Counted from the first letter of the stretch, positions 34,621 through 44,911 are shown. The stretch is 64,000 nt of DNA from Aquabacterium soli (GCF_003933735.1 NZ_RSED01000008.1:62001-126000), one strand, 5' to 3'. The notes: generated by a model from the sequence alone, not told the origin. Numbers and translations are program-made.

Positions 34621-34648
34621 GGTTCGTATGACGCCCTCCCGCCAAGAC
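34621..34648 (+). repeat. candidate attR: degraded copy of the tRNA-Ser 3' end
   Basis: The stretch shares GGTTCG, AT, CGCCCTC and CCGCCA, in order, with the T arm and acceptor end of tRNA-Ser (25985-26009), with a three-base difference and one missing base. If real, it marks the far boundary of the island and has decayed since insertion. A competing reading is that AAGGAGG and ATG here are the remains of another integrase start. Confidence 0.5.
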
Positions 34649-34655
34649 GCTAGCA

Positions 34656-34682
34656 AAAACGGGCCTTCGAGGCCCGTTTTTT
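34656..34682 (+). terminator. terminator at the island's far edge
   Basis: AAAACGGGCC (34656-34665) pairs with GGCCCGTTTT (34671-34680) around TTCGA with a T run. It could be the original terminator of tRNA-Ser displaced by the insertion, or the end of the cassette transcript. Confidence 0.85.
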
Positions 34683-34849
34683 CATGGTGAACAGCGGCTC
34701 CGGGCCCCATTTCTTCGCGGCCATCCGCCGCAAGCCCCCACGGCTCGGAAACCTCTATATGCTGAGACCTCATCACGCGCCTCCGATCGGCAATAGGTTC
34801 TCCTAGACCACTTGGTCAGCCCATCAGCTGCGCGCCGAAAAGGCTTCAG

Positions 34850-35152
34850 ATGTGGTTTCTCGTCCAGGTCGTCAAAGGCAGCAAGCACTATGAGGTCGAC
34901 TCTCCGGTCGGCAACCAGGTGCTCATCTCCGACACCACGGAAATGGTGATATCGGCCAGGGCCATGGGGGCCGAGGGTTGCCGTTTCGAGGCCCGCAAGG
35001 GCAACGAGACCTTTGTCATCCGCGATTTCAAAGGCGCCCAGGCAGCAGGCTCGCTGGCGGCCAAGTTCGAGGCGCTGGCCAGGCAGATCAGTGCGCTGGC
35101 GATCACCAGCGATGCCTTGCTCAGCGACGCCGCGGGCGAGTCCTCAGCCTGA
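34850..35152 (+). CDS. small protein of unknown function
   Basis: A 100-residue ORF with no signal peptide or membrane helix. AAAAGG lies about seven bases before the ATG. The N-terminal half is strand-rich (WFLVQVVKGSKHYEVDSP) and the C-terminal half helical (SLAAKFEALARQISALAI). Composition matches the chromosome. It converges on the chemotaxis receptor gene, the stops being 3 bp apart. No domain is recognised. Confidence 0.6.
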   Translation: MWFLVQVVKGSKHYEVDSPVGNQVLISDTTEMVISARAMGAEGCRFEARKGNETFVIRDFKGAQAAGSLAAKFEALARQISALAITSDALLSDAAGESSA

Positions 35153-35155
35153 GGA

Positions 35156-36907
35156 TCAGAAGCTGGCCCATTCTTCTTCGGACACGGCGGCCTGCGCCTG
35201 AGGGCGCGAAAGCACGGGTGAGGCGGCCTGGCGTGACGGCAATGCCGCCTTGGGTGTCCGTGCGACCATGGGTTTAGGTGCTGCTGCCGCGTGGGTGGGG
35301 CGCTTGGCGCTCACCGGGCGCTGCAGCGAGCCTGCTGACTGCACCAAGGCCTGCGCGCCCTGCTGCAACCTGAACACCGACACGGACTCCGCCAGGCGCA
35401 GCGCCTGCTGGGCCAAGCTGCTGGCAGCGGCTGCACTTTCTTCCACCAGGGCCGCGTTCTGCTGAGTGACCTGGTCCATCTGGGTCACAGCCTGGTTGAC
35501 CTGGCCGATGCCGCTGCTTTGCTCCTGCACGGCACTGGCGATCTCGCCGATCAGGTCGTTGACCTTGCGCACCTGCGTGACGATCTCGCCCATGGCGTTG
35601 CCGGCCGCACTGACCTGCTGGCTGCCGGTTTCGACCTTGGCCACCGAGTCATTGATCAGGGTCTTGATTTCCTTGGCGGCATCGGCACTGCGGCGTGCCA
35701 GGGTGCGCACCTCGCTGGCCACCACCGCGAAGCCTCGGCCTTGCTCGCCAGCGCGGGCGGCTTCCACCGCGGCATTGAGCGCCAGGATGTTGGTCTGGAA
35801 GGCGATGCCATCGATCACGCCGATGATGTCGGCGATCTTGCTGCTGCTGTCCGTGATGGCGCTCATGGTGTCCACCACCTGTTGCATGACATCGCCGCCT
35901 CGGCCGGCCGAGAGGCAGGCTGCGGCGGCTAACTGGCTGGCCTGCTGGGCGTTGTCCGAGCTATGGCGCACCGTGCCGGTGATCTGCTCCATCGAGCTGG
36001 CCGTTTCCTGCAGGCTGGAGGCCTGCTGCTCAGTGCGGCTGGACAGGTCCTGGTTGCCTGCGGCGATCTGGTTGGAGGCGGTGGTGACCGAGTCCACGCC
36101 GCTGCGCACTTCGCTGACCACGCGGCGCAGGGCGATGACGGTGTCCGCCAGGGCGCGCTGCAGCTCGCCCACCTCGTCGCCGCGGTTCACGGCCACGTCC
36201 ACGGTCAGGTCTCCCTGAGCCACGGTCTTGAGTGTGTCCACCACCTGGCGCACGGGGTGGGTCACGGAGCGGGTGACCAGCACGCCAGCGGCCACGGCCA
36301 CCAGCATGCCCAGCACGGCGGCACCGATCATCGTGAGCGAGGCCTGCTTGACGCGCTCCGACGCTGCCAGGCCTGATTCGTTCATCAGCGCCTCCTGCTG
36401 GGTGGTGAGATCGCCCAGGGCCTTGACGTATTCCAGCTGCTCAGGGCGAAGCTTGTCCATCAACTGGCTCTTGGCACCGGCCAGGTCACCTTGTCGAACC
36501 AGCTCCAGAAAGGGGTCGAGCGTGGCCACGTACTCCCCGCGCTCTTTCATGGCCGCGGCCAGCAGGGCCTTGCCCGTATCGCTGGTGACCATGGGTTGGA
36601 GCTTCGCGTACAGGGCCCGGACGGCCTCGCGCGACGTCTGGATCAACTGGAGTTCTGGGGCGCGCTCTTCGGCGCTGTCCATGATGAGCAGGTTGCGCGC
36701 GGAGCGGGCCTGCTGGTTGAGTTCTTGGTCGATGCCGCTGACCAACTGGACCTTGACATAGCGGTCATGGACCAGGCTGTCGATGTCGCTGCCAATGGAG
36801 CTCAGGCCCAGTTTTGCTGTGGCAACGATGGCCAGCATCAGCGCCAGCAGGGCGACAAAGGAGGCGCCCAGGCGGGTGCCGATACGAAGGTTGGTGAACG
36901 AGCTCAT
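35156..36907 (-). CDS. methyl-accepting chemotaxis protein
   Basis: The 583-residue receptor has an N-terminal membrane helix (about residues 12-32), a periplasmic four-helix sensor domain (about 33-190, TarH/4HB-like), a second membrane helix, a HAMP linker and a cytoplasmic signalling domain with the highly conserved hairpin [20 protein letters not shown] and [14 protein letters not shown]. The C-terminus ends EEWASF, close to the NWETF-type pentapeptide used for CheR/CheB docking. GGAGGAA lies before the ATG at 36907; the longer upstream frame is not supported. The signal it senses is not evident. Confidence 0.95.
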   Translation of the reverse strand: MSSFTNLRIGTRLGASFVALLALMLAIVATAKLGLSSIGSDIDSLVHDRYVKVQLVSGIDQELNQQARSARNLLIMDSAEERAPELQLIQTSREAVRALYAKLQPMVTSDTGKALLAAAMKERGEYVATLDPFLELVRQGDLAGAKSQLMDKLRPEQLEYVKALGDLTTQQEALMNESGLAASERVKQASLTMIGAAVLGMLVAVAAGVLVTRSVTHPVRQVVDTLKTVAQGDLTVDVAVNRGDEVGELQRALADTVIALRRVVSEVRSGVDSVTTASNQIAAGNQDLSSRTEQQASSLQETASSMEQITGTVRHSSDNAQQASQLAAAACLSAGRGGDVMQQVVDTMSAITDSSSKIADIIGVIDGIAFQTNILALNAAVEAARAGEQGRGFAVVASEVRTLARRSADAAKEIKTLINDSVAKVETGSQQVSAAGNAMGEIVTQVRKVNDLIGEIASAVQEQSSGIGQVNQAVTQMDQVTQQNAALVEESAAAASSLAQQALRLAESVSVFRLQQGAQALVQSAGSLQRPVSAKRPTHAAAAPKPMVARTPKAALPSRQAASPVLSRPQAQAAVSEEEWASF

Positions 36908-37194
36908 GCGATTCCTCCCGGATGCTTGTTCTGTGTGGCGATGTGTCCACGTCAAGGCGACAAGCCTGCGAGCGAGACACGACGAAAGCGCCAGCACCAT
37001 CGTCAGGAGTGGCCATGGCCGCAGCGGTGCGTGATCCTCACGGTGTCTGGCGCCCACCGTGGTGATGCCCTGTGGAGTCACAGGCACCGCGTCTGAGTCT
37101 GATGTGAGACTGATCTATCGGCCGTTTGTTACGCAACTGAACTGCAAATTAATCAGGCGCGGTCGAGGAGTTTCGGGTATTGAGACAGCGGGCC

Positions 37195-38592
37195 TCAAGG
37201 TGTCACCGGGAACAGGGTGGAAGCACGTGTGTGCACTTCGCGCCGGAACTCGCACACCTGCTCCGTCTTGCCCCGGCTGATCTGGAACAACCCTGGCCGG
37301 CCCTTGCGTGAGGCGGACAGGTAGAAGCGGCCATCGATCTTGTAGATGTCCAGGGCGCCTTCATCCAGCGCGCGGAGCTGGTCATTGAGCGGGCCACGCT
37401 GCACGCCACCCAAGTCGCCAGTCAGCACGGACCACCACACCTGGGTGGCGCCGCAGCCTGCGCCCGAGGTGTGCCGGAAGCGGGCGATGCGCTCGGCCTT
37501 GCCGTCGCGGTCGATGTCCGTGCGCAGCAGGCCGATGTCTTCCGCATCGTCGCCGTAGCGCTGGACGAACTCATCCCGATGGCCTTGCAGGCGGCGGCTG
37601 AAGGGAGGGATCTCAGCAGCATCCCGCCACTTGAGCGGCTTCACATCGCCCTGGGCCACGGCCTCGCACACGCGCGGCTGTCGGGCGGACACCACCTCCA
37701 ACTCGCCCTGGCGACTCTTGAGCATGCACAGCGGGCGCGTGCGGCCGTCCGGCTTGACCCAGGAGATCATGGTGGCCTTGTCCGGGTTGGCCAGATCGGC
37801 CGTGACGATGAAGTTGCGGCCCTGGTGGAAGATGGGGTAGTCGCCGCCGCCCAGGTAGGCCCAGCGGAACAGCTCATCCCCATCGGTCACCTTGTCGATC
37901 CCGAGGTCGCCGTTCTTGGCCTCCAGCAGGTAGGGCAGGTTGAAGGTCTGGTAGGCCGGGCAACTGCCACCGGTGAAGAAGCTGGCGAAGCGGGTGGGCG
38001 TCGCACCAGGGGCCAGGCGCATCAGGTAGATGGTGCGGGCTTCGGCGGGCCAGCCCAGATCACGGGCCTGCAGGCGGGCTTTTTCCTGCGGGGTGTAGGC
38101 CGAATCGCTGGGGGGGGCAGTGTCTGCAAACGGCCATTGGTCCATGCCTGGCAGGGCCAGCGACGACAGGCGCTGGCGATCGGCCAGGCCGGCCAGTGCT
38201 TCGCAGGTGTTTTGCGCGTCCTGGTTGGACAGCGGCTGGTCATTGACTTTGGCCGAGTTGGCGATCACGCGGCCCAATGCTGCAGTGCGCGCCTGGTAGA
38301 CCCGGAGCAGGCACTCGCGCCCAGAGCACTTGTCGCGCACGTTGCGTTGCCATTTCTGGTGTTGAAGCCTCAGCGCCTTGGGATCGGCCACGACCGTCAG
38401 TGCGAGGCGCAACGCGCGGTTCATGGCGTCATCGACCTCCTTGACGCGCAGGCCGGCGCAGAACTCGACGTCTTCGCGGCTGAGCTTGCTGGCCGAGCAG
38501 CGGTCACGGGCATGGGCCGTGGTGCTGCCCAGCACAAGGGGTAGCACAAGGGCCAGCAAGGGCAGCCACATCAGGATCAAACGGTGAAGCAT
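37195..38592 (-). CDS. secreted protein with N-terminal LprI/DUF1311-like domain
   Basis: The 465-residue protein has a signal peptide of about 28 residues ending AHA. Residues about 30-120 look like a lysozyme-inhibitor LprI (DUF1311) domain: paired cysteines, the FCAGLRVKEVDDAMN helix, QHQKWQRNVRDKC and the SGRECLLRVYQARTAAL end. The rest (about 150-460) is a beta-rich region, perhaps a seven-bladed or FG-GAP-like fold (LLRTDIDRDGKAERIARF), with no named domain. I chose the ATG at 38592 because it begins the signal peptide. Likely periplasmic; its partner is unknown. Confidence 0.75.
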   Translation of the reverse strand: MLHRLILMWLPLLALVLPLVLGSTTAHARDRCSASKLSREDVEFCAGLRVKEVDDAMNRALRLALTVVADPKALRLQHQKWQRNVRDKCSGRECLLRVYQARTAALGRVIANSAKVNDQPLSNQDAQNTCEALAGLADRQRLSSLALPGMDQWPFADTAPPSDSAYTPQEKARLQARDLGWPAEARTIYLMRLAPGATPTRFASFFTGGSCPAYQTFNLPYLLEAKNGDLGIDKVTDGDELFRWAYLGGGDYPIFHQGRNFIVTADLANPDKATMISWVKPDGRTRPLCMLKSRQGELEVVSARQPRVCEAVAQGDVKPLKWRDAAEIPPFSRRLQGHRDEFVQRYGDDAEDIGLLRTDIDRDGKAERIARFRHTSGAGCGATQVWWSVLTGDLGGVQRGPLNDQLRALDEGALDIYKIDGRFYLSASRKGRPGLFQISRGKTEQVCEFRREVHTRASTLFPVTP

Positions 38593-38710
38593 CGCGATGT
38601 CGGATCGAACCAGGGGTAGCGCTGTGATCCTGCCGGGTGGCGAGGGTTCAGGCCAACCGCCATCTTGAGGCCAGAATGGCCGATCTTGTGTCGGCTTGTT
38701 GCTGTGATGC

Positions 38711-40543
38711 TCAAGCCTGCCGTGAGGCTTGGTACAGGCCAGGCCATCGCCCCGGTTCATTGCCCAGCCAGTGCTCCAGTGCGGCAGCCGGCATGGGCCG
38801 GGCGATCCAGTAGCCCTGGCCATGGTCGCACCCCCAGGCCGCCAGTGCTTCGTACGCCTCCCGGGTCTCGATGCCCTCGGCGACCACGATATGACGGATC
38901 TCGTGGGCCAGGCGCACCAGCGCGGGTACGATCGCCTGATCGGTGATGTCGTTCAGCAGGTTGCGCACGAAGGACTGGTCCACTTTCAAGGTGTCCGCCG
39001 ACAAGGTCTTGAGGTAGGTCAGGTTGCTGTAGCCGGTGCCGAAGTCATCGATGGACACCTTCACCCCCAGGCCGCGGATGCGCAGCAGGTGCTGGCGCAG
39101 CCGCTCCGGGCGGTGGCTGATGGCGCTCTCGGTGAACTCCAGTTCGATGCGGTGCGGATCCACCGCATGGCGCTCCAGCAGGGCGCACAGCTCATCTGCG
39201 AAGCCTGGGCGATCCAGATCGACGGCGGACACGTTGAGGGCCACGGACAGGTTCAGCCCTTGGCGTTGCCACTTGCCGGCCTGGCGCAGCGCCTCGTCCA
39301 TCACCCAGCGGGTGATGCGTTCGATCAGCGCGGTCTTCTCGGCCAGGGCAATGAACTCGGCTGGCGAGACCGTACCGAGCACGGGATGCTGCCAGCGCAG
39401 CAGGGCCTCGACCCCCACGCAGCGCCCGGTGCGCAGATCCACCTTGGGCTGGTAGTGCAGGCTGAGTTGGTTCGTGCCTTGAGGCGCCAAGGCTTCTGAC
39501 AGCGTGGTGGACAGTGCAGACAGGATCTGGAAGGCACGGCGCTGGCCCTCGTGCTGGCTGCAGTCGTAGAAGCTCCAGTGGCCACCGTCCTGGCGCACAG
39601 CGTCGCAGGTGCTCACCAGGGCGCGAAGCACATCGGGGCCATTGAAGGTGTCCGGCAGGCGCAGGGCGCCCATGGTCGCGCAGGCGTTGTGCGGGATCTC
39701 GCCCAGCCACAAGGGTTCGGCGCAGGCCCGGCCGATGCTGCTGAGCAGGGTGCCGAGTTCATCGTCGCTGTGCCCCAGGATGAAGCCCAGGCGTGTGGTG
39801 CTGATGCGGTAGACGGTGGTGCCCGGTGGCAGCAGGCTCACCAGGCGGTCACGGGCCGCCAGCAGGTAGTCGTCTGCATAGCGGTAGCCCAGGGCCTTGA
39901 CGGTGTCGTTGAAGTACTCGGCACCACACAGGTCCACCGCCACGGCGGTCAGGTGGCCCGACACGCAGGTCCCGAGCGCGCCGAGTTGCTCCAGGTCGTC
40001 GAGCAGGCGGGTGCGGTTGGGCAGCGCCATGGTGGCGTCCATGTAGCCGATGTTGCGCAGCGACTCGAGCCGCAAGGTGACCATGGCGGCCATGGTCAAC
40101 AGCATCGCCTGCTCCTGCGGTCCGAAGGCCTCGTGCGGGACGCTGTCGATCAGGCACAAGGTGCCCAGGGTCAGGCCGTCGCGGCTGGTCAGGGGCGCGC
40201 CGGCATAGAAGCGGATATGAGGATCACCCGTCACGAGCGGGTTGCCGCGGAAACGTTCGTCCGTGTGGGCGTCCAGTACCACCATCACGTCGGCCTGCAG
40301 GATGGCGTAGGCGCAGAAGGCTTGATCGCGCGGCGTTTCCTGGATGTCCATGCCCACGCGCGATTTGAACCATTGCCGCCCCTGATCGATCAACGTGACC
40401 AGTGCGATGGGCACGCCGAACACCCGGCTGGCCAGGCGTGTGACCAGATCGAAGGCCTGGTCCGGTGGCGTGTCCAGGATGCGCAGTTCCTGCAGCAAGG
40501 CCAGGCGCCGGGTCTCGTTCAGGGGAATGGGAATCCTGCTCAT
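38711..40543 (-). CDS. GAF-GGDEF-EAL c-di-GMP signalling protein with degenerate GGDEF
   Basis: The 610-residue cytoplasmic protein has a GAF domain (about residues 20-160), a GGDEF-like domain (about 165-330) in which the active loop reads RISTTRLGFIL instead of GGDEF, and an EAL domain with GVEALLRW, SIDDFGTGYSNL, LKVDQSFV and VVAEGIET intact. It should therefore hydrolyse c-di-GMP and not make it. It could feed the c-di-GMP pool that LapD reads further along the window, but that link is an inference. The start ATG at 40543 gives the expected MSRIPIPLNE N-terminus. Confidence 0.93.
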   Translation of the reverse strand: MSRIPIPLNETRRLALLQELRILDTPPDQAFDLVTRLASRVFGVPIALVTLIDQGRQWFKSRVGMDIQETPRDQAFCAYAILQADVMVVLDAHTDERFRGNPLVTGDPHIRFYAGAPLTSRDGLTLGTLCLIDSVPHEAFGPQEQAMLLTMAAMVTLRLESLRNIGYMDATMALPNRTRLLDDLEQLGALGTCVSGHLTAVAVDLCGAEYFNDTVKALGYRYADDYLLAARDRLVSLLPPGTTVYRISTTRLGFILGHSDDELGTLLSSIGRACAEPLWLGEIPHNACATMGALRLPDTFNGPDVLRALVSTCDAVRQDGGHWSFYDCSQHEGQRRAFQILSALSTTLSEALAPQGTNQLSLHYQPKVDLRTGRCVGVEALLRWQHPVLGTVSPAEFIALAEKTALIERITRWVMDEALRQAGKWQRQGLNLSVALNVSAVDLDRPGFADELCALLERHAVDPHRIELEFTESAISHRPERLRQHLLRIRGLGVKVSIDDFGTGYSNLTYLKTLSADTLKVDQSFVRNLLNDITDQAIVPALVRLAHEIRHIVVAEGIETREAYEALAAWGCDHGQGYWIARPMPAAALEHWLGNEPGRWPGLYQASRQA

Positions 40544-40802
40544 GGCAGATGCACGGGGCGGACGAATCTGTGGTGTCCGATTGTGAAGGTGCATGACAAA
40601 CCGATGCCATGACGCCCATGACCGTTTTGAGCCCGGTTGTGGGGTTTTTCGCGCAGTTTCAGTTTTTCCAAGTCCCTGGATGGGACGTGGTGGCAGGCCT
40701 GCAGGTGCCCCGGGCGGCCACAAGGACGCTGCCGTCGCGCGGGCAGGCATTGACCGGATCGATCCGAAGCTGGCAGGTTTTGATGCCTGTGGTGGCGAGT
40801 AC

Positions 40803-41279
40803 TCAGTCGCGGCAATACCCTTCGCCCGCGCGCACGGTCAGGCAGTCGCGCTTGCCATCCAGCCATTTCATGCCGGTGGCGCGCCCATCGGTGGCGCGCA
40901 GTGTCTCGGTGTTGCCCTGGCGTTCGAACGCGATGTGATCGCCCACAGCCCGGCCGGTGTACTGGCGAGGGCCATCCAGATCCTGGATGGTGATGTCGTA
41001 GCGCCCCTGGCCGCCTGACAGCCGCAGGAAGGTGCCTTCAGGTCCGTTCCACTGGCCCGTCCAGCGGTCTGTGGGGGCCGAAGCGCTGCTGCTGTTGCTG
41101 GCGGCTGAGGCCGAGGAAGCCTGCTCGCCCAGCGGGTTCAAGGTGTGTTCGCGAGATTCAGGCACGGGCGCCTTGATCTCGTCGACACCCTTCGAGCAGG
41201 CGCCCAGGGCCAGCAGTGCAGCGAGGCAGCAGGGCGTGAAGGCGGTGATCCGTGTGCGTGATGCCATCCGCATCCTCAT
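40803..41279 (-). CDS. lipoprotein of unknown function
   Basis: The 158-residue protein has a signal peptide with lipobox LGAC (Cys at about residue 27), a Ser/Ala-rich linker and a beta-rich C-terminal domain (TGQWNGPEGTFLRLSGGQG, CLTVRAGEGYC) with two cysteines. Its ATG at 41279 overlaps the stop of the cupin gene (ATGA), so the two are coupled. No named domain is recognised. Confidence 0.8.
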   Translation of the reverse strand: MRMRMASRTRITAFTPCCLAALLALGACSKGVDEIKAPVPESREHTLNPLGEQASSASAASNSSSASAPTDRWTGQWNGPEGTFLRLSGGQGRYDITIQDLDGPRQYTGRAVGDHIAFERQGNTETLRATDGRATGMKWLDGKRDCLTVRAGEGYCRD

Positions 41280-41605
41280 GCCACCAGCACGACGGTCACC
41301 AACGCAGAGGAGTCTTCCAATGCGTGCAAGGCGTGCTCTTCCTGGGCAGGCAGGTACAGCATCTGCCCGGGTTCCAGTGTCCTGGCACCTGCGGTGACCA
41401 TCACATTCAGCCGTCCCTCGATGCATTGCACGGTCACTTCACCGGTCACGTGGTGCGATGGCATGGACTTGCCCGCCATCAGCACCACGCGCATCACCTC
41501 AAGCTGTTCCGATTTGAACAAGGCGTGGCTCTGCGCGCCTTCCAGTTCCGTCCCGAGTGGGCTGATGTCGATGGGTTGAGCGGGTTCGTGGTGCTGAAGT
41601 GCCAT
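41276..41605 (-). CDS. cupin-domain protein
   Basis: The 109-residue protein is a single small cupin barrel with metal-type residues in MPSHHVTGEVTVQCIEGRLNV and GQMLYLPAQEEHALHALED. It lies between katE, 15 bp upstream, and the lipoprotein gene. Small cupins near catalase genes may take part in redox or stress responses; the substrate is unknown. Confidence 0.88.
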   Translation of the reverse strand: MALQHHEPAQPIDISPLGTELEGAQSHALFKSEQLEVMRVVLMAGKSMPSHHVTGEVTVQCIEGRLNVMVTAGARTLEPGQMLYLPAQEEHALHALEDSSALVTVVLVA

Positions 41606-41620
41606 GGGGGTCTCCTGAGG

Positions 41621-43960
41621 TCACACACGCGGCGGATCGCTGTCGCGGGGAGTGTAGCGGTGCGCGCTCAGCTGGGCAATGAAGGCCGGCAGCACCGAGG
41701 CCACCTTGCTCGGCTGTGCCTTGATCAGGGCCTCGTCGGGCTGTCCGTCGGGCAGCGTGTCGGGGATGCCCGCTTTGGCCAGCAATTGTTCCGACAGGCC
41801 CAGGGCCAGGATGGGCTTGCAATGCCGGTACTGGTCCTTGATGTACTCCAGGGTGTGCCCGTTGGTCAGCAGGGTGTCGATGGCGTCCTGGCCACAGGGC
41901 AGCACCAATGCATCGAACAGCACAGACGGATGGTTCTCCAGCGTGGCGTGGACATCGAACGTTTCGCCTTTGACCGCAGTGACTTGGCCCAGGCGGATGC
42001 TCACCAGCCTTGGCACGGCGCCCTCTGCACGCAATGCCTTCTCCACAGCTGCCACCGAAGCGCCGTCGACACCGTTGGCCACGACGATACCCACTTGACG
42101 CGAGCGGATGCCCACCTCTCCGGGCAAAGCCGTAAGCGACAGCGCCGGCGACACCTTCACCTCGGGCTTGGGCGGGTTGTCCAGTGCGCGGGGCAGCCCT
42201 GGTGGCACCTCGATGCCCAGGCCTTCGGCCACCTTGGCCGCCAGTTCGGCTGACACGTGCACCAGCGAGGCCACCATGCGCTGGCGGATCGCCGGCACCG
42301 TGACCTTGCTCAGCTCGAAGCGGAAGGCCGCGGCGATGTGGGCCTTTTCGACCTCGGTCTGGCTGTTGTAGAACAGCGTGGCCTGGTTGTAGTGCTCGGC
42401 GAACTTCTCGGGCTTGCCCCGCACCTTGTCGTCCTTGATCGGTTGCGGGAAGGACACGAAGCCCTTCACACCGGCCTGGAAAGGGCAGCCGCCACCGAGC
42501 GAGTTGGGCTCGTAGGCCACACGACCGCGTGCGATGGCCTGGCGGTGCAGCCCGTCGCGCTGGTTGTTGTGCACCGGTGCGATCGGCGAATTGATCGGGA
42601 TCTCGTGGAAGTTGGGGCCGCCCAGGCGGCTGATCTGCGTGTCCACGTAAGAATGGATGCGGCCTGCCAGCAGCGGGTCGTTGCTGAAGTCGATGCCGGG
42701 CACCACGTGGGCGGTGCAAAAGGCCACCTGTTCGGTTTCAGCGAAGAAATTGTCCGGGTTGCGGTTGAGCACCAGGCGGCCCACCGGTGTCACGGGGATC
42801 AGCTCTTCGGGGATGAGCTTGGTCGAATCCAGGATGTCGAAGCTGAACTTGTCGGCCTGCTCCTCGGTGAAGACTTGCAGGCCCAGCTCCCACTCGGGAT
42901 ACTCACCGGCCTCGATGGCGTCCCACAGGTCGCGGCGGTGGAAGTCAGGGTCGGCGCCCATGATCTTGACGGCCTCGTCCCACACCAGCGAGTGAGTGCC
43001 CTGCTTGGGCTTCCAGTGGAACTTGACGAACTGCGATTCGCCCTTGGCATTGACCAGCCGGTAGCTGTGCACCCCGAAGCCCTGCATCATCCGGTAGCTG
43101 CGGGGGATCGCACGGTCGGACATGGCCCACAGCAGCATGTGGGTGGATTCAGGCATCAGGGACACAAAATCCCAGAAGGTGTCGTGTGCCGAGGCTGCCT
43201 GAGGAATGCCGTTGTGGGGCTCAGGCTTGACCGCGTGGACCAGGTCCGGGAACTTCATCGCATCCTGGATGAAGAACACGGGGATGTTGTTGCCCACCAG
43301 GTCCCAGTTGCCTTCGTCGGTGTAGAACTTGACGGCGAAGCCGCGCACGTCGCGTGCCGTGTCGACCGAGCCGCGCTCGCCAGCGACGGTGGAGAAGCGC
43401 ACGAACACAGGCGTGACCTTGCCCGCTTCCGCAAAGAGGCTGGCGCGCGTCAGGTCGGTGAGCGGGCCGTAGGCCTCGAAGAAGCCATGGGCGCCGGAGC
43501 CGCGCGCATGCACGATGCGTTCGGGGATGCGCTCATGGTCGAAGTGGGTGATCTTCTCGCGCAGGATGAAGTCTTCGAGCAGCGTGGGGCCACGCAGCCC
43601 GGCCTTCAGCGAGTTCTGGTTGTCGCCGACGGGCACACCCTGGTTGGTGGTGAGCACACGGCCGGTGCTGTCGACACGGACACGGTCCAGGGTGTCGATG
43701 GTGGCGTTGTGGCCCGGCACGGGGCCGTGCCCGGTCTTGCCGCTGGCATTGGGCTCGCTCAAGGTGCTGCCCACGGTGGCTGGCGACGGCGGCGTATGCG
43801 TCACGCCCTGCGGCGGCGACACGGCACTGTCGTAGCCGAACTCGCCGGCCTTGTTGGGATTGTGGTGGGTCTCACCAGCGAGCTGGTTGACCTCGGCATC
43901 GTGCCGGGCCACGGCTTCGATGCCCGTGGCCGGTTTGCCCTTGGGGCTGGTCTTTTTCAT
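41621..43960 (-). CDS. katE: large-subunit catalase HPII
   Basis: The 779-residue clade II catalase has the distal His segment [15 protein letters not shown], the [12 protein letters not shown] stretch, the [16 protein letters not shown] heme-side block with catalytic Asn, the proximal [15 protein letters not shown] with Tyr as heme ligand, and a C-terminal DJ-1/PfpI-like flavodoxin domain (about 600-779) found only in large catalases. AAGGAT lies before the ATG at 43960. It decomposes hydrogen peroxide in the cytoplasm. A polar N-terminal extension of about 60 residues precedes the core, as in E. coli KatE. Confidence 0.97.
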   Translation of the reverse strand: MKKTSPKGKPATGIEAVARHDAEVNQLAGETHHNPNKAGEFGYDSAVSPPQGVTHTPPSPATVGSTLSEPNASGKTGHGPVPGHNATIDTLDRVRVDSTGRVLTTNQGVPVGDNQNSLKAGLRGPTLLEDFILREKITHFDHERIPERIVHARGSGAHGFFEAYGPLTDLTRASLFAEAGKVTPVFVRFSTVAGERGSVDTARDVRGFAVKFYTDEGNWDLVGNNIPVFFIQDAMKFPDLVHAVKPEPHNGIPQAASAHDTFWDFVSLMPESTHMLLWAMSDRAIPRSYRMMQGFGVHSYRLVNAKGESQFVKFHWKPKQGTHSLVWDEAVKIMGADPDFHRRDLWDAIEAGEYPEWELGLQVFTEEQADKFSFDILDSTKLIPEELIPVTPVGRLVLNRNPDNFFAETEQVAFCTAHVVPGIDFSNDPLLAGRIHSYVDTQISRLGGPNFHEIPINSPIAPVHNNQRDGLHRQAIARGRVAYEPNSLGGGCPFQAGVKGFVSFPQPIKDDKVRGKPEKFAEHYNQATLFYNSQTEVEKAHIAAAFRFELSKVTVPAIRQRMVASLVHVSAELAAKVAEGLGIEVPPGLPRALDNPPKPEVKVSPALSLTALPGEVGIRSRQVGIVVANGVDGASVAAVEKALRAEGAVPRLVSIRLGQVTAVKGETFDVHATLENHPSVLFDALVLPCGQDAIDTLLTNGHTLEYIKDQYRHCKPILALGLSEQLLAKAGIPDTLPDGQPDEALIKAQPSKVASVLPAFIAQLSAHRYTPRDSDPPRV

Positions 43961-44112
43961 CTCGATCCTTTTGGCGCGGGGGGGAAGCGGTGATGGCGTG
44001 TTTGCCATCAACGGGTCGTGCCAGAGGATCGTAGGAGCGAGAGGGGGCGCGAGGCTGTCGGACGATGCCGGCAATGCGTGTCGGCTGCTGCTGACAATGG
44101 TTACGTGAGGTG

Positions 44113-44793
44113 TCAGGCCGAGGTGTTGACCATGCCCTTGTAGGTCAACGAACTGCTCTTGTTGGACACCGCGAACACCGCCGTGGTGCTGGTGCCTTGC
44201 TGCTGTTGCATCAGCGTGGTGTAGAGCGCCATCACCCCTGCGGAGTTCTTGGCGTGGCGCGCTGCCTGGGAGATGGCCGCGTGGGAGCGGTTGGTCGACT
44301 CCAGCTCGACGGCGTTCTTGGTCAGCGATGCCAGGCGCGAGGCGAGGGAGGGAGACGACTTGTCGGCTTTCAGGGCTGCGCTGATCGTGGCCTTGTCCGC
44401 ATCACTGCCTGTGATCTTCAGGCCCGCGGCGCTGTCCAGTGAAAACGCCACTTCACCCTTGAGCGAGCCTCCCATCTTGGCCACGGCGTCGCGAAGGCTC
44501 TTGGCCAGGTCCTGCTGGGTCTTGTCCAGCTCCTGCCGGCCGCGTGTGGTCTTGTACGACGTGGAGGGGCTGGCGGCGACCACCTGCTCGGTGGCGGTAC
44601 TGCCCTTGGCCGGGTCGGTGGCCGAAGTGCCCGTGCCCTTGGTGTTGTCGGTGGTGGCCGATTTCGAGGGCGTGGCCGTGGTCGAGTCGCTGTCTTCAGT
44701 CTTGGCCGCGGCAGCCGCGGCCTTGGCGCGCAGGCTGTCCGAGTAGGCCAGCATCGCGCTGCTCAGGTTGAAATTGTTGTTGGCAGAGATCAC
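44113..44793 (-). CDS. protein of unknown function, low-complexity middle
   Basis: The 226-residue product has no signal peptide, a Ser/Thr/Ala-rich low-complexity region (about residues 30-75) and a helical C-terminal half with short repeated Ser-rich patches. No named domain is seen. The ORF is in frame over its whole length with normal GC bias. Its ATG has no clear ribosome-binding site. Confidence 0.55.
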   Translation of the reverse strand: MISANNNFNLSSAMLAYSDSLRAKAAAAAAKTEDSDSTTATPSKSATTDNTKGTGTSATDPAKGSTATEQVVAASPSTSYKTTRGRQELDKTQQDLAKSLRDAVAKMGGSLKGEVAFSLDSAAGLKITGSDADKATISAALKADKSSPSLASRLASLTKNAVELESTNRSHAAISQAARHAKNSAGVMALYTTLMQQQQGTSTTAVFAVSNKSSSLTYKGMVNTSA

Positions 44794-44911
44794 GTGCGCC
44801 CCCTGTGGCCGTGGCTGATAGGGGGATGGTGCCGCGATGGCGCAGCCGGTGCTCGCCGGAATCGGCCGGTATTTTACCGCCGTTTAGCCGTCAATTCAGA
44901 CTCTGAAGGGG

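Larger units (their letters stand above)
26010..34648. mobile_element. integrated genomic island at tRNA-Ser
   Basis: The segment begins at the 3' end of tRNA-Ser and starts with a P4-type integrase. It carries accessory genes of clearly lower GC, a second recombinase, long non-coding hairpin-rich DNA and a WYL-regulated cassette. At the far end a 28-bp sequence at 34559-34586 matches the pre-integrase sequence at 26121-26148 at 23 positions in the same orientation. Just beyond it 34621-34648 resembles the T arm and acceptor end of the tRNA (GGTTCG, CGCCCTC and CCGCCA shared). Core genes resume afterwards. The element carries no visible replication or transfer genes. Confidence 0.8.
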
